Assembly: GCA_963565915.1 (NCBI GenBank)
Contig: OY751489.1
Coordinates: 2,418,001-2,482,000, forward strand
DNA from: Entoloma clypeatum
Taxonomy: Eukaryota > Basidiomycota > Agaricomycetes > Agaricales > Entolomataceae
Length of the DNA stretch: 64,000 nt
Reading direction: 5' to 3'
Made by a program: the position numbers and the translations under genes. Under the pieces are notes generated by a model, which was not told the origin of the DNA, ran no database searches, and worked only from the letters and a program-made list of their open reading frames with translations. This document shows positions 33,128-45,300 of this stretch, in pieces; the stretch's first letter is position 1, and every line of letters begins with the position of its first letter.

Positions 33128-35516
33128 ATGACCACTCAGTTCGACAGAATATACTACGGTCTTTCGAATGAGCTCGGAAGTATGTTTCATCAATATCAGC
33201 CATTGCGCGCAGCGCTCACGCTGTTATCACATTCGCAGAGTTTCGTGTCGCCGCCAGCGGCATGGCCTGGAAAGGCGCCGAATCCGAGGGCATAGTCGCA
33301 ATGTCTGCAACTCATATCGAATGGGTTCAGTGGACACGCGTCGCCCGCAATTTCCAACTACGTATTGGTCTAAAGGACGAAAAGAGGGAGCATCGCGTTG
33401 AGAAATTCGATGGTTTCATGCGGGAGGCACGTCCAACAATTTTCACTCCACGGATGAGGCATCTGATGTCGCCTCCCCTCAGGATCACGACAAACTAGCC
33501 AGTCTTCTCAAAAATTACTTTGAAACTACGCTCGAGACAAAAGAGATATCTTTCAAAGGATGGAATTGGGGTACGACTGACTTCCAAGGTTGGTGCCCCC
33601 CCTGGCTGCCCTTTATCATGATCCAGTTTGACGAACTGCGGATACCAAGGTAACAACCTAGCTTTCTTGGTCTCGGAAAAGACAGCCTTCGAATTGCCAC
33701 TGGGTCAAGTGACCAACTCCAACATGGCGGGCAAAACTGAAGTAACGCTTGAGTTTTCCGGTCTTTCATCGTCCTCCAAAGGTCAAGCGAAGCATGTTGG
33801 CGATGAGATGGTCGAAATACGGTTCCATGTCCCCGGCTCACACACGAAACTCAAGGCTGGCGGCTCCGATGCAGGATCCCAAATCGATGTAGATGATGAG
33901 GACGATGAGGAAATCAGTGCTGCCCAGGTCTTTCATGACACAATAAAAGACAAGGCCGTCATTGGCCAAGAACCAGGGGACCTTGTGCTCAGTTTTGAGG
34001 AGGTCCTCGTGCTCACACCACGCGGTCGCTACGACATGGACATGTATCTGGAGTTCTTACGCCTAAGAGGAAAGACATACGACTACAAGATCGACTACAG
34101 CCACATATCACGGATGTTCCTTTTGCCCAAGGACGACCAACATGTTTTGTTCATCGTATGTGCCTTTGCCGCACAGAACAACACCCGCTCTGACATCTTT
34201 TCAGCTCGACTTGAGATCACCGATTGGCCAGGGTCAAACCCGCTACCAATACCTGGTGATGCAATTCAGTCGGGAGGAGGAAATCACTGCCGAGTTGAAT
34301 ATGAGCGAGTAAGTCATTTCTGAAAAACTCGGTCCATGTCCTTAAGCTTCAAGTGCTCAGGGAGGAGGTTGCAAAATATGACAAGTTAAAGAAGAACTAT
34401 GAGGATCCGACGTTTGAAGTGGTGTCTGGAGTTTTCCGCGGTCTTGCGGGTAAGAAAATCATCGGTGCTGGTGGCTTTCAGAGGTAGGCATTTTATCACT
34501 GTCCTGGGACAAACGTATCCATGCGGCCGCCCACAGTCGAGACGGCCACCCTGGCATTAAAGCAAACCTCAAAGCGACCCAAGGCGATCTTTTTTTCCTC
34601 GAAAAATATATCTTCTTTGTATCCAAACAGCCTACTCTCATCGAAATAGTCGATATCCATCAAGTCATCTTTTCCCGAGTGGGAGCGAGCATGGGGGCTG
34701 CCGCCGCCCGTACATTCGATCTCAAGATCGTCACCAAAAGTGGGCCGGAGCACAATTTCTCATCGATCAACAAAGAGGACCATGAGGCCGTGGAGACGTT
34801 CCTGAAGGACAAGAAAGTCAGAGTCAAGAACGAGATGGTCGTAGACGCCGATTTGCTCGCTGCAGCTGCAGGAGACGATGACGACGACGAAGACATGCAG
34901 AGCGTGGTAAGCTCAGACGATGGTGGGGTAAAAACTAAAGCATCCAGGGGTGGACTGGATGACGATGATAGCGAGGAAGATGGTGAGTTCATATCCAAGT
35001 GAACTAAAATGATGAAGACTAGATTCCTCTTCAGACGATTTCAAGGCCTCTGGTTCGGACTCTGGCTCTCCAAGTGAAAGTGAGTCTTCAGACGAAGGCG
35101 CAGAAACAGCTTCCGATGCAAGCGGTGATCGGATCGTAACTCAACGAGTCAAGAAGAAAGAAAAGGGGAAGGGGAAAGAAACAGATGGTGCAAAGAAAGC
35201 GGTGAAGACAAAGGCGAAACCTGCGGGCAGCGACGCAGAACATGACGATGGAGACAAGCAGAAGAAGAAGAAGCCGGCGCCCAAGCCTAAACCGAAACCG
35301 AAGAAATCAGACGACGCAATGGATGTGGACGAGGAGCAGCCTAGAAAGAAAGTTCTCAAGCCAAAAGAACCGTCCAAACCCAAGCCAAAGCCCAAGGGCG
35401 GGGAGGGAATGGACGTGGAGCAAGAGCGGCCTCGTCCCAAGCCAAAACCCAAGAAAAAGGCTGAGGACGGTGCAGATGTTGAACCACCAAAGAAAAAGGC
35501 CAAGACCTCTGACTAG
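33128..35516 (+). CDS. POB3: FACT complex subunit Pob3 (SSRP1-like)
   Basis: Partner of Spt16 in the FACT histone chaperone, which moves nucleosomes during transcription and replication. Exons give MTTQFDRIYYGLSNELG, FRVAASGMAWKGAESEGIVA, WVQWTRVARNFQLRIGLKDE and KEISFKGWNWGTTDFQGNNL (dimerisation domain). The tandem PH module follows: LGQVTNSNMAGKTEVTLEFS, LVLTPRGRYDMDMYLEFLRL, SHISRMFLLPKDDQHVLFI and GIKANLKATQGDLFFLEKYI, then RTFDLKIVTKSGPEHNFSSI. An acidic stretch (Asp/Glu/Ser-rich) comes next. Unlike yeast Pob3, which stops after the acidic tail, this protein continues with a long Lys/Pro-rich tail of PKPKPK repeats ending KKKAKTSD at 35516. No HMG box is present, as in other fungi. Start at 33128 is the first ATG of the conserved N-terminus. 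About 8 introns. Confidence 0.95.
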
Positions 35517-35747
35517 CAAGCACATGTGTGGACATTCGATCTTTGGTTTATATTTTCTGTGCTTAGTTCCTAGGATATTACTAGTTGGAAATTACCATCG
35601 AGGTGTTCTGATTGAGAGAATCAAGGTTATGCATAGTCTACTTACTCTACGTGCTCTTGATCGAGAGAAAGAGTGGTGTACGGGTTCACAAAGGACCATA
35701 GCTGGTCTACAAATCTGATAAATTAGGCGTAATAGGGCGAAAAGGCA

Positions 35748-38707
35748 TTATGTGTGTCGCGCTAGGAGAGAGCCAGGCTCAAATACGTCGTTGGCATTCT
35801 GAGGGAGAGTGTGCGGAGGTGGGATAATGACCAAAGGCTGAGCTGGACGACGCGTTGAAGGTTTTCTTGTGATGGAACGAGTCAGGTTTCCCGTCCCGCC
35901 AGCAGAATTGCCATTGGATGCCTTGGGATTAAAAAGAACGTGCTTTTCTTGATGTAAGACATAGGACTGGATAAATAAAAACATCAAGAGGTTGAAAGGT
36001 CACCCTGTAACAAAACAGAACTCACGCGTGCGAGAAGAATTTTTTCCATCCAGATCTTGCCTTCTTTCTCTGAACAAGAAAATATGTGCAAATAGTCCGC
36101 CTTGTTTTCAAAGAATGTAATGTTGTCGGTTGACTTGACAGCGAAAGAGAATGGACGAGGTGCTTTGTAGGGACGTGTAAGGGAATAGGCATCAAAGCTG
36201 GACAATGAACATAGAAGAACTTCGTCCCTCCCCTGCGAATTATGTATGAGTCTGCTGAACAAAAAGCAAGGTTGGAAGGCACTGACTTTATCACGCTTTG
36301 ACATCCACAAGCTATGTTCCCGCAGCTGAAGCCAGCGCTTGCTCCATTTTCCGCGCTTACTTTCCCATTCGACATATCCGGCATGCGTCGGAGAAGCGGT
36401 GGGAATAGCGGAACGGCTCAAAGACGCAGCCAGCGGTGTCAACCTCAGAACGAATGTGTTCATCAGTTTATCTTGATTCCACGATGCTTGTACATCTGCC
36501 AGAAGCTCAAAGCTCCTGATGGGCCGTTCTGCAAATGAAAAAATATATGTCAACGATGATGCGGGAGAATTGAAAGGTGATACAGACCCATTCCGAAATC
36601 CTGTGCAACCTCCCAGACCATCCAATCACCGCTGCCGACCCACCCTTTCAGTGAACCTTGAGCTTCAGCCATTTCAATGACATCCCCAGCGCTGGTTGAT
36701 GGACTGATCTCGACTATGTTGAAGCGCTGCATATCGCCTATGAATACGCGCTGCTGGACGATAGGGAGAGCGGACGATCGGGTAAATTGAGGAGGGGTGT
36801 TCAGAATATCACCGACTGGAAGAGGCGGTACCGGGGGACGCTGTAAACTCGGCCGGGGTTGTCTCTCCAATTCCCCAGAGGTCCTTGTTGCTTTCGACTC
36901 GGGATAAGGTTTCGTCTGCTTTCTGGAATCTTCACCAGACCTTCTGGATGGCGTTCGCGGCGAGGAGTCCTGCTGGGACCAGCGTGTGGGGACGGGGCGA
37001 GGACTGAGGCCTTCTTCCCGAGGGCGGACGCGACTCGCATTGCGAGCCAGTTTTTGTTCAGCGTCACTCGGCATGGGTATGGCGCGATGTACGTCCAGCT
37101 TGCTCGTCTCCGCTTGGCGAAGAGACTGCATTCGGTGAAGGCTGCGGAAATTCTCTGGTGGGCTTCGAGGAGGGGAGAGGACATGCTGCTGGGCTAGACC
37201 AGGGTCTCTTGGACTACGGCCTGCACTCCTCGGTCGCTGTTCAGGTAAGACTTGCTCCCGTTTCGATGCATGTCGAGACAACGACTGTTGGTGACGAAGA
37301 AGCGGGTTCACGTCCAATCCTTGCAGTTTCTTGGAAAGATCTTGGGGTGAAAAGGGCTGTGGTTGAGTACCAGGTAAGGTCTTTGTTCGGGGACGCCCAA
37401 GGGATCTTGGTTGTTGAGAGCTTGACGGGATCGCACTGTAAACGGAAGGGCCCGGAAGCAATGGACGGAGCGCGGACTGCGGAGAAGAAGAGGTTGCTTC
37501 GGCGGCTCGCAAAGCACGTGCTTTTCTCCGCTGCTCCCGCTCCTGCCTGACTTGTAGCCGAATTGTCTTTTGAGCCTTGAGAGCTGTTGGGATCCGCTGT
37601 GCCAAGGGAATATCATCGTCGGAGCTACTCTTGTTTGCGCCAGATGGTTTCTCGGCATCGCCAGCCAAATCTTCATCCGCATCTTCGGAAGCGGAAGCCT
37701 CGGAGTCGGAGGGACTGGAGATTATGGAAGGATTGAATCGTTTTTCATCGTCACCATCATCGCCGCGACCCCCGGATCCATGTGAGCCGCTTCCGCCAGC
37801 CATTCCACCACCGTCGTCAGGAGAATTGCCAACTCCTCTGGTATTTCCGCCATTCCATTGAGCTTTTGTAGTGCTATAGCCCTGGTGACCCTCTCCACCG
37901 TCCATGGGCTCATCATTTAACGGCGTGCCGCGTGTTATGGGAGGGAATGTGAACGACCTTCGGAGTTCCGTAAGAGGGGGAAGAGTTCTTGCGGGAGTTC
38001 CGGGATCATAGAACTGCTTGGGCTCGGTGAAAAAATGATGTGTTGAACCAGCCGAACTAAAGAGGTCGGTAGGCGACCAGGAAGCGCTTGGCGGGTGGAA
38101 GAACTTGGGTAAGGCAAAGACTTCATGGGGAGAACTGAGGTCACTTTCGTCGACGGATGATATGCTTGTGTTGTGGCCACTGGTGCTTGACCATAAATGG
38201 TCGTTTAAAGAGTCTGAAGATGAGGTTGAGTTTGTGGATGTGGAGCGCGTCAAGGGGGGGGATGCCAACAAAAGGGCAGGGAGATATTCGTCGTGGAGAA
38301 AAGTCTCCAGATCAACTGAAGACGGTGCGGGGGACGGGTTGTGCTCAACAGGCGAGTGTGGGTGAGGGGGGGCCTCGAGAGGGTCGGCGGGGGCGGGATC
38401 GATTGCAAAATTTACAAATTCTAAAAGGTCAAGGTCAAGATCGGCGACAAAGTCTTGGGAACTGCTGGAAGGTGCGATGATGGCAGTTGGGAACGAATCC
38501 TCTGATTCCGGTGATTCGATGATTGAACTGGCAGAACTGGTGGTGGTGGAAGGCAGATTATCCCATGGCTCAGAGGGCAGGCCTGCACCCACTCGGCCTT
38601 TGCGAATCTGCACATGATTATTATTATTATTATTATTATTTTCATCAACAAATCATGGATGAAAAAACGCGTAGGCATACCGTCTTGGGAGGAAGAACAG
38701 CGTCCAT
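35748..38707 (-). CDS. Ras-association plus PH domain adaptor protein (RA-PH)
   Basis: Likely membrane-linked adaptor that binds a Ras-type GTPase and phosphoinositides. A first exon MDAVLPPKT is joined across an intron holding an ATT microsatellite to IRKGRVGAGLPSEPWDNLPS. About 550 residues of disordered Ser/Pro/Gly-rich sequence follow, with an Arg-rich patch (RQEREQRRKARALRAAEA). The C-terminal part holds the RA domain (QQRVFIGDMQRFNIVEISPS, GWVGSGDWMVWEVAQDFGM, RPIRSFELLADVQASW) followed directly by a PH domain (GYVEWESKRGKWSKRWLQLR, FSFAVKSTDNITFFENKADY, HIFSCSEKEGKIWMEKILLA). It ends FEPGSLLARHT. The RA-PH order matches animal Grb7/10/14 and MRL (RIAM/lamellipodin) adaptors; whether this is orthology or convergence is unknown. 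The start at 38707 rests on the splice join, not on similarity. Confidence 0.85.
38617..38641. repeat. (ATT)8 microsatellite in the first intron of the RA-PH gene
   Basis: Eight ATT units in a row; on the coding strand this is an AAT run immediately before the TGTGCAG acceptor of intron 1. Likely polymorphic between strains; it replaces the usual pyrimidine tract in front of the acceptor. Confidence 0.9.
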
Positions 38708-39256
38708 TTGAGCGAGAGTATTCAAAGAGGGCAATGAGGGGCGAGGTGGGAAGGCTGGTTTCTGATAGGCGGGGCGAAGGCGGGCAGGTGAGACACGAGA
38801 GGCTGAGGGTGGGAGAGGTGCACGGGAAGGGGATGAGAGAAAGGCGTGTTTTGAATCGGGGGAATTGGGGGAAAGTGGGGATCGCAGAGGAGTCGGGGTG
38901 GGGTCAGATATTGAAGAGCGAGAAGAGAGGGAGGGTGCGGAGAGATTTGCGAATGGGTCGTCATCGAGAAGAAAATCTGGAGGAGGGGAGTTCTGGCGGG
39001 AGGGGGGGATAGATTCCTGGGGGTGGGATGGTGGTGGTTAGAAGAAGAGAGAGGGATGGATGGATGGAGACTGACTGTGATGATTTCGATGTTAGGCAAG
39101 TGAAAGAAGGCAGGAACAAAAATGGACTGTAAAGAACGACGCTTGGCCATGGAAAGAGGAGGAAGATGGTAGACTTGTGGGTATAAAAACACGAGCGCAA
39201 AATCACCGCAGGGGAGCGGAAGATTCGCGTGGATTTGAGCCATATGGTAACAATTG
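38708..39256. promoter_or_regulatory. Divergent promoter region with strong purine/pyrimidine strand bias
   Basis: Some 550 bp between the RA-PH gene (-) and the WD40 gene (+). From about 38720 to 39080 the plus strand is G/A-rich (GAGG, GGGGAA and GGATGG runs), so the RA-PH transcript would have a long C/T-rich leader, a known feature of well-expressed fungal promoters. The minus-strand frame without stops here is low-complexity and not a gene. A TATA box for the WD40 gene lies at 39182. Confidence 0.5.
39182..39189 (+). promoter_or_regulatory. TATA box of the DCAF4-like gene
   Basis: TATAAAAA on the plus strand, 68 bp before the proposed ATG at 39257; it supports that start. Confidence 0.5.
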
Positions 39257-40773
39257 ATGGCGGATACTCCCAAACCACGCTCACAACCTCGTCTCATCGT
39301 AACAAACTGCAGGAAACCTCGTCTCATCCCTCATCCTTCTACCGCCATCCTTGCCTCGCACTATTCCAACACCTCTCGATGCACACACTCCGCTCTCCCT
39401 ACTTTCGGGCGCATCAAATCCTTCTGTGTATGCTACATACCCTCTTCATCTTTCTCATAGCTCTCTCTCTCCCCTCAGGCTACAACTTTCCATGGCCTAC
39501 CCCGCCGTTTCATTGGCGATGACCAAGGTTGGCTCTATACCTCGTCCACCCGTTGGACAGCAGACCTCAACCTACAACCCCAGTCACAAGTTTGTCCATC
39601 ATCATCACCACTCTTACCCCCGCCCTCTCATCCAAAGTTGCCTAGATTTCCTCCATCTCCATATCTGGCGACCGATGTGTGTGCGTCTCCGCCGTGGTAA
39701 TCTCCCACTCAACGACACTAACTTGACGTGCCAAGCGCGACCTCCCTCGGTCCAGCAGCAAAGTTATCCGTTCAGAGTCTAAATCCCGCAGGGTAACAAG
39801 CCACGTCATTTCTGCCTCCCACACTCACTCACCATCACATGCTGCAGGGAAACGCACATCCTCAGCCTAAACAACCTACATGATTTATGGACTTCACATT
39901 TACAAGATACAACACTTGTTCTTGGTACGTGCTAGTTGGCTTTCGTCCATCTCCCTCGTCTCATCCATCTCTAGGCGCAAAGAAAAAAGCTGCCTATCTC
40001 CCAGACTTGGACCGCTCACCAGTGGTCAAAGTTCTCCACACCCAGAGCGACGTTTTTGCTGTCATCCAACAACATGTTCGTCCCCACCCCCACGTTCACT
40101 CTTTCTCCATCCTTTATGACGTTATCCAGCACCTGATATATACAGGGTGCCGTAACGGTTCTATTCTTCGCTTCGACAAGCGTATGGAAAATCAGGGTCA
40201 AAAACTTTGGGCCGATCGGCTCCGCGGTACAGAAATGACGAGCGTCTTGTATCTTGAACTCGTCGCCGATTGGCAATTGTTGTCCAGCTATCTGAACGGT
40301 GATGTAAATTCACTCACATCCCCTCCTTTTGCCCGCATTTACATAACACATCACCCCCAGCTTATGACCTTCGATCTCCGGTACCCCCGTCAATCAACCC
40401 CTTTGACTAGATACCCGAGTCATAAAAACACCTACACCCAGAATCTGGTAAGAATCATTCATCTTCTCCGCACTCAGTCCACCCATCTTCTCGTACGTAG
40501 GGTATCGCCCTTGACCCCAATCAGGACTTTCTTTTTGCCGCAGGTCAGGATCGACGAGTCCGGGGTTGGTCTGTCCAAACGGGAATGCCCCTCCTTCCGC
40601 CTTCCAGAAACCTTTCTGAACAAAACGTCCAACACAATCCCTTCCTATTGGAGTTCCCGAATGTGGTGGAAACAATGCAGGTTCTTGTCGAAAAGGAAGA
40701 GATGTCTCTTTGGGCGGCCTGTGACAGGAATCTTTACCAATTCCACCTGGGGCAGCGCGGCGTAACCATTTAA
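39257..40773 (+). CDS. WD40-repeat protein, DCAF4-like (possible CUL4 substrate receptor)
   Basis: Beta-propeller protein resembling DDB1- and CUL4-associated factor 4. Exons read from the plus strand: MADTPKPRSQPRLIV and HYSNTSRCTHSALPTFGRIK, then RFIGDDQGWLYTSSTRWTAD, ISSISISGDRCVCVSAV, SLNPAGETHILSLNNLHDLW, LGAKKKAAYLPDLDRSPVVK, HLIYTGCRNGSILRFDKRME, MTSVLYLELVADWQLLSSYL, LMTFDLRYPRQSTPLTRYPS and GIALDPNQDFLFAAGQDRRV. The end is SLWAACDRNLYQFHLGQRGV with a TAA at 40771-40773. About seven introns of 50-85 nt. The N-terminal half fits propeller strands only loosely; the second half (TFDLRYP, LFAAGQDRRVRGW) is typical. Role in ubiquitin ligation is inferred from family and not shown by the sequence. 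The first exon boundaries are the least certain part. Confidence 0.75.
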
Positions 40774-40891
40774 ATGACCCCAGGGGAGGATCCGTACATT
40801 AATCATATTATGTATGACAAACACAGCATGCCGCTAATCCCAAGTGCACTTGTCAAAAACACTTGATCGCCCCTTGTCAAAACAACAAACC

Positions 40892-41524
40892 ATGAAATAT
40901 ATCACGGCCGATGTACGCATCTAGCTTAGACCGTCCATACGCACCAGTCCTTGAAAATGCTCCCAGGAACTTTCAGACATCATGAAGAGTGGTGATAAGA
41001 TCGCGAGAAAAGATTTCATCGTGGTGGACGTCCGAGACGATGATTATGCGGGAGGAAACATCAAAGGTGCTATCAACAAACCATCCAGCGAGTTTCTGGC
41101 CAACGTCGATGGCCTGGTGAGGGATACCAAAAACATCCCTCTGGTCGTCTTCCATTGCGCACTCTCACAGGTTCGGTCAGTGGTCTCTCTGCAGAGTTTG
41201 AAAAAAACGATTCTCTCTAAATTTCAATACCACCAGAGGCCCAAAAGCTGCCCGGGTGCGTATCTTTAAAATAACCTCCTCACAGCCACCCTGACAGGCC
41301 CTCTCCAACAAAAAGGTTTACGAAGAGACACGGAAGAACGCATCAAGTGGCCAGGATATACCCCAGGAAATCGCTGTGCTGCGAGACGGCTTTTCACAGT
41401 TCCAGACCAAGTTTAGCGTGAGCCATGCACACATCTTTGCTACGAGACCTTGACGGAAAACCAGAACGACCCCGCTTTAGTCGAGAACTGGGACAAGGAC
41501 GTCTGGGCTTCCGAGTGGAGCTGA
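40892..41524 (+). CDS. YCH1: Cdc25/Ych1-type rhodanese phosphatase or arsenate reductase
   Basis: Single rhodanese domain enzyme of the Cdc25/Acr2 group, with a protein phosphatase or arsenate reductase role. Exon 1 MKYITAD joins via a TGCTCCCAG acceptor to ELSDIMKSGDKIARKDFIVV, DVRDDDYAGGNIKGAINKPS and NIPLVVFHCALSQVR. The active-site loop HC-x5-R is HCALSQVR followed across an intron by GPKAARVYEETRKN, so the catalytic Cys and Arg are both kept. The C-terminus has IAVLRDGFSQFQTKF and, after a 47-nt intron, NDPALVENWDKDVWASEWS. About 150 residues, like yeast Ych1. True Cdc25 cell-cycle phosphatases have a long N-terminal region that is absent here, so a metabolic or arsenate role is more likely. 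Substrate cannot be decided from sequence. Confidence 0.88.
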
Positions 41525-41568
41525 TTTTTCAAGTCTAGATATCAAGTATCGAGGATAATATAGATGGA

Positions 41569-42117
41569 TCACGGCGCGGCTGGAGCAGAGCTCGAACCCG
41601 CCGGCAAAGGTTCCTGTGATCCCTGCTTGACCACCCGGCGCGGCATGTTTTCAATTATAGTCGTAATCTTCTTCCGTTCGCTAGCCATCTGTCTCTGGCA
41701 TAAATGACTGAAAAGAAAAACACCATAATTCATTCCTGTTGTTGTAAGTTTGCAAAAAAAGGTTACACGCACAACGACCCAACAGAGATAGCCACGAACG
41801 TCGCCATCGCCCAGTTGCCAGCGACGATCGGACCTTTCACAAATTGAGCACCTCCTTTGAGGAGAAGCAGGATTCCAAAAAACGCACTGGTAGACATTCC
41901 TCTGATGACACCTATACCGACACCGCTCGCGATTCCTCCCAAGAGACTATTCCGAGCACAGGGTATATCTGTTATATGTCTGACACTCTTATAATTTGTC
42001 TTCATGCCAACACGCAGAACAAGAAACGCGAGTGCTCACTGTAATCACATCCGTAAGAAGGTTGCCCGTCGGAGGAGGTAGTGCCGATGGAGGCGAGGTT
42101 ATGGAGCTCGTCGACAT
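41569..42117 (-). CDS. COX20: Cytochrome c oxidase assembly protein Cox20
   Basis: Inner mitochondrial membrane chaperone that holds newly made Cox2 for processing and copper delivery. The first exon is MSTSSITSPPSALPPPTGNL; the core is HITDIPCARNSLLGGIASGV, GIGVIRGMSTSAFFGILLLL and AGNWAMATFVAISVGSLC. This is the PCARNSLLGGI block followed by two membrane segments, typical of the family. A last exon reads HLCQRQMASERKKITTIIEN and ends with an Ala/Pro-rich tail. Two or three introns; the donor GTAACC after SLCV joins to HLCQRQ in frame. About 145 residues, normal size. The start at 42117 is the first ATG of the Ser/Thr-rich leader. It lies 219 bp from the stop of the TPR gene on the same strand. 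Confidence 0.9.
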
Positions 42118-42336
42118 GGAACAAGAAGCGGAGCCGATTCAGATCTCGGAGAAAGCTAGTCAGCGGCAGTTTTGACGGCCATCCTTGATGCCGATGACTC
42201 CATCACTCCGGCAGTTGGTCCCATCAACTGTCAAAGATTTGAATCGAATTCAATAACATGCGATGCAAGTGTGGTACAAGAATGACAAAGTATTACAGAG
42301 CTATAATACAGATATGCACTAACAAGTAACGTCAGT

Positions 42337-45300
42337 TCATGGCGGCGTCCCAGCAGGGCGTCGGATGGTAACTGGGGCTTTCGCTGGCTCCGCCGGTTTC
42401 AAACGCTTTGTGAGCGAATCGTCAGGCACGTCCGACTCTCGTGGTCGCTTTCCGGCAGCTCCCATTATCGACATGCCACCTGCAGCAGCAGCAGCGGGCT
42501 GCCCTTGTGTAGCAGCTGGTGCAGCACCTCGGCCAGCGGCTGCACCCATGGCACGCTGGACAGCTCGACCTCGCGAAGCGCCTGCTCCGCGTCCTGCTCC
42601 AATGGGACCAGTCGGAGGCGCTCCGCGCACAGCTCCACTAAAACCTGAAGGCACAGTGGGAGCTCCTACAGAAGGCTTACGCACAACCACGCCTGTAGCA
42701 GCAGGATTGCCACCAGCTGCAGTGGGGGTTGGAGCTTGCCCAGCGATGGTAGCCGCCGTACTCGTGGTCGGGGTTGAAGGAGTCGCGGCTGAGGCGTCAG
42801 GCAGAATACCAGCATTCCTCCATTCGAGAATTTGTGCTTCAAGGTCCTTGACTTTCTTTTGCGCCCTGACCAGTTGTGCATCCTTCAGCTTCGATTTCGC
42901 TACCTGCTCCATTCTTCCTCGTTCAATGGCTGCTTCGATTTCAGCCGACTGCTTGGCTACCAGGGTTTTCTTGTGCTCCTCAATCGCAGAAGCGATTCTG
43001 GCTTCATCGTTCGGCGGGGAGGTGACAGCGGGTACATGATTCTCCTTTCGCGCTGCTTCGACCGCCGCCTTGAGTTCTTCTTGGTGTTTGGCGATTAAAT
43101 TGGCTTCTAAAGCACTAAGGTCCGCTTCATGACGTTTGCGAGCGTCCTCCGCAATAGACGTTTCTGAATTTTGTGCGTCAACCTTGGCCTGGTCTGCTGC
43201 AGCTTGTCGTTCGTCCTCGGCAGCTTTTGCTTTCATCATTGACGAGATTCTTGCCTGGAATTTCTCCTATATAAAAAATGGATGTAACCTTGATGGAACC
43301 ATCGAAGACGTAGAAGACGTACGCTTTGGCGTTTCAAATCTTTGGATTCCTCGATAGCCTTCTGCGCATCTTCCGTTGCAACCTGGATAAATCATTGGAA
43401 TGGAGAAAGATGGAACACAGAAAGAATATTGACCTTGACTTTGGCAAGAGCTTCATCACGAGCCTTTTCTAGGAAAGCCTTTTCAGTTTGCCAGAGGTTG
43501 GCTGCTTCGTCCATGGATGGCGCTGCAGGTGTCGTGGATGTCCTTTCTGCCCAGGTTGCCTTTTCGGCAAGTAGCTTGTCCCGTTCATCCTGAAGTGCAG
43601 CCTGATATAATTCTTGTGTAAGATGTAAGTTGAGGAATAAAGTAGCCCATACTATGGTTGCAACCTGCTTCTCGATTTCCTCAGAGGTAAGAGCACTGCC
43701 CGTGGAACCCTCACTAGAGCCTTGTGTAGTTGCGATGGTTTTCTCCAGCTCCACTGTCCTGGCCTCTAACGTGGTCTTCTCTCCAGTTAAAGCCTTTATG
43801 TCACTCTCAAACTTGCCGATCTTGTTCCTGAAGATAGTGAGATTCCTAGTGCCAAGTTCCTTCTGACTCTGAATGGTCTTCTCTAGGTTTGCAATCTGAT
43901 CAATGGCATTGTTCAGTAATCACAATCGAGGCTTCAAAAAAGCACGAACCTTTGCGTTGTAAGCCTCAATAGTATTTTGACGCTCTGCACTGCCTTGCTC
44001 AACATCCAACTTTTCTTTTTCGACCTCAGCCTTCTGTGCCCTCAGTTGTTCGATCTCGTCTCGCAAGGCTTGGAACTCGGCAGGGTCGATGCGATCATAC
44101 TGCGGAAATGGTATTAGCAAACGGCTGTTGATTGTCAAATAGTAGTTGTCCATCACCTTGCTGAGGAGCTGTGCGTTGCGTTCTTGCCATTTATGACTCT
44201 CGTCCTCAAGGCGCGCCAGTTGAGCCCTGCAGGCTTCCAACTCCGCCTGTGCCATACGAGCTTTCTCTTTCGCTGGGTCAAGTTCTTGAGACAACTGCTT
44301 GAGTTTGGTTTCGAGCTCGCGAGATTTCTTGGCATGGTTCTCGCAATCGGCCCGGAGTGTAGCATTGCTTTCGCGCAAGATGTTTAATTGGTTGATCCGT
44401 TCAAGGAGTTCCGCATGTTGCGCTGCTGAGGCAGCTGTTTCAACCGCTTTCTCTCGCTCCTGAAAAGCACTCGTAAATGGTGATTTAATGAAAATCAAAT
44501 ATCGACTCACATCGGAAAGCGCCTGGCGAGTATCTTTCAAGTCCTTGGTAAGACGTTCGATTTCTCCCTTTTGACGTGAAATTATCTGCTTATTCAACTC
44601 GAGTTGGAGATCCACAATTTCCTTCTCCCTGCGCAGGTATGAAACAACAGATCGCAACTCCGAGAGCTTAGTCTCGGAATCACCAGCAGTGTCCAAGTCA
44701 CCTGACATGGAAGAAGAAGCTGCGACCTTGATGCGGTTGGCCTGTGAGCTGACGGACTCAAGGTGTTGATGAAGAATGGCGTTCTGGGAGGTGAGATCCT
44801 TGCAACTGAAGGGAGTTCATTCATCATCGCATATAGACAATTGACATCATCGCACCGTGCGTTGAGATCAGCAACTTCCTTATCAAGGGCCGCCTTTTGT
44901 TGTTGCCAGCTGCTCTGAGATGCCGCCAGGTTTGCTTTTGCAGTGTCTGCTGCGGTTAAGTTGTCTCGAGCGCCTGTTTGGGCTGCTGATAGATCGCGTC
45001 TGAGGCTATCGATTGTTTTAATCGAGTCGGCATGAGCAATAACTTCGTTCGCATATCGGTCCTCTGCAGCCTGAAAGAAATTGGAGAGAAAATACGACGA
45101 ACAGTTCGATCGAACATACTTTGGCACGCTCTTCTTGCAAATGTACTTCCTCCTCGCGTGCAGCACGATCACTTTCCGAATGCCTCTCCGAAGTACTCAG
45201 ATCAACTATAGTATCCTCAAGTATCTTCTTGTCATTTGACCACGCAGTTCGTTCGATCTCAAGAGTCTTGTGGAGATCGTTATACTTCGCGGTAAGCATG

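Noticed and set aside
38722..39327. Minus-strand frame of about 200 codons, Pro/His/Ser-rich
   Set aside because: Lies in the C/T-rich leader between two divergent genes; composition explains the lack of stops, and the RA-PH start is better placed at 38707.
42365..43039. Long plus-strand open frame of 224 codons opposite the MLP1 tail
   Set aside because: It is the antisense of the Ala/Gly/Pro-rich MLP1 C-terminus; GC-biased codons on one strand open the opposite frame. No domain or start context of its own.
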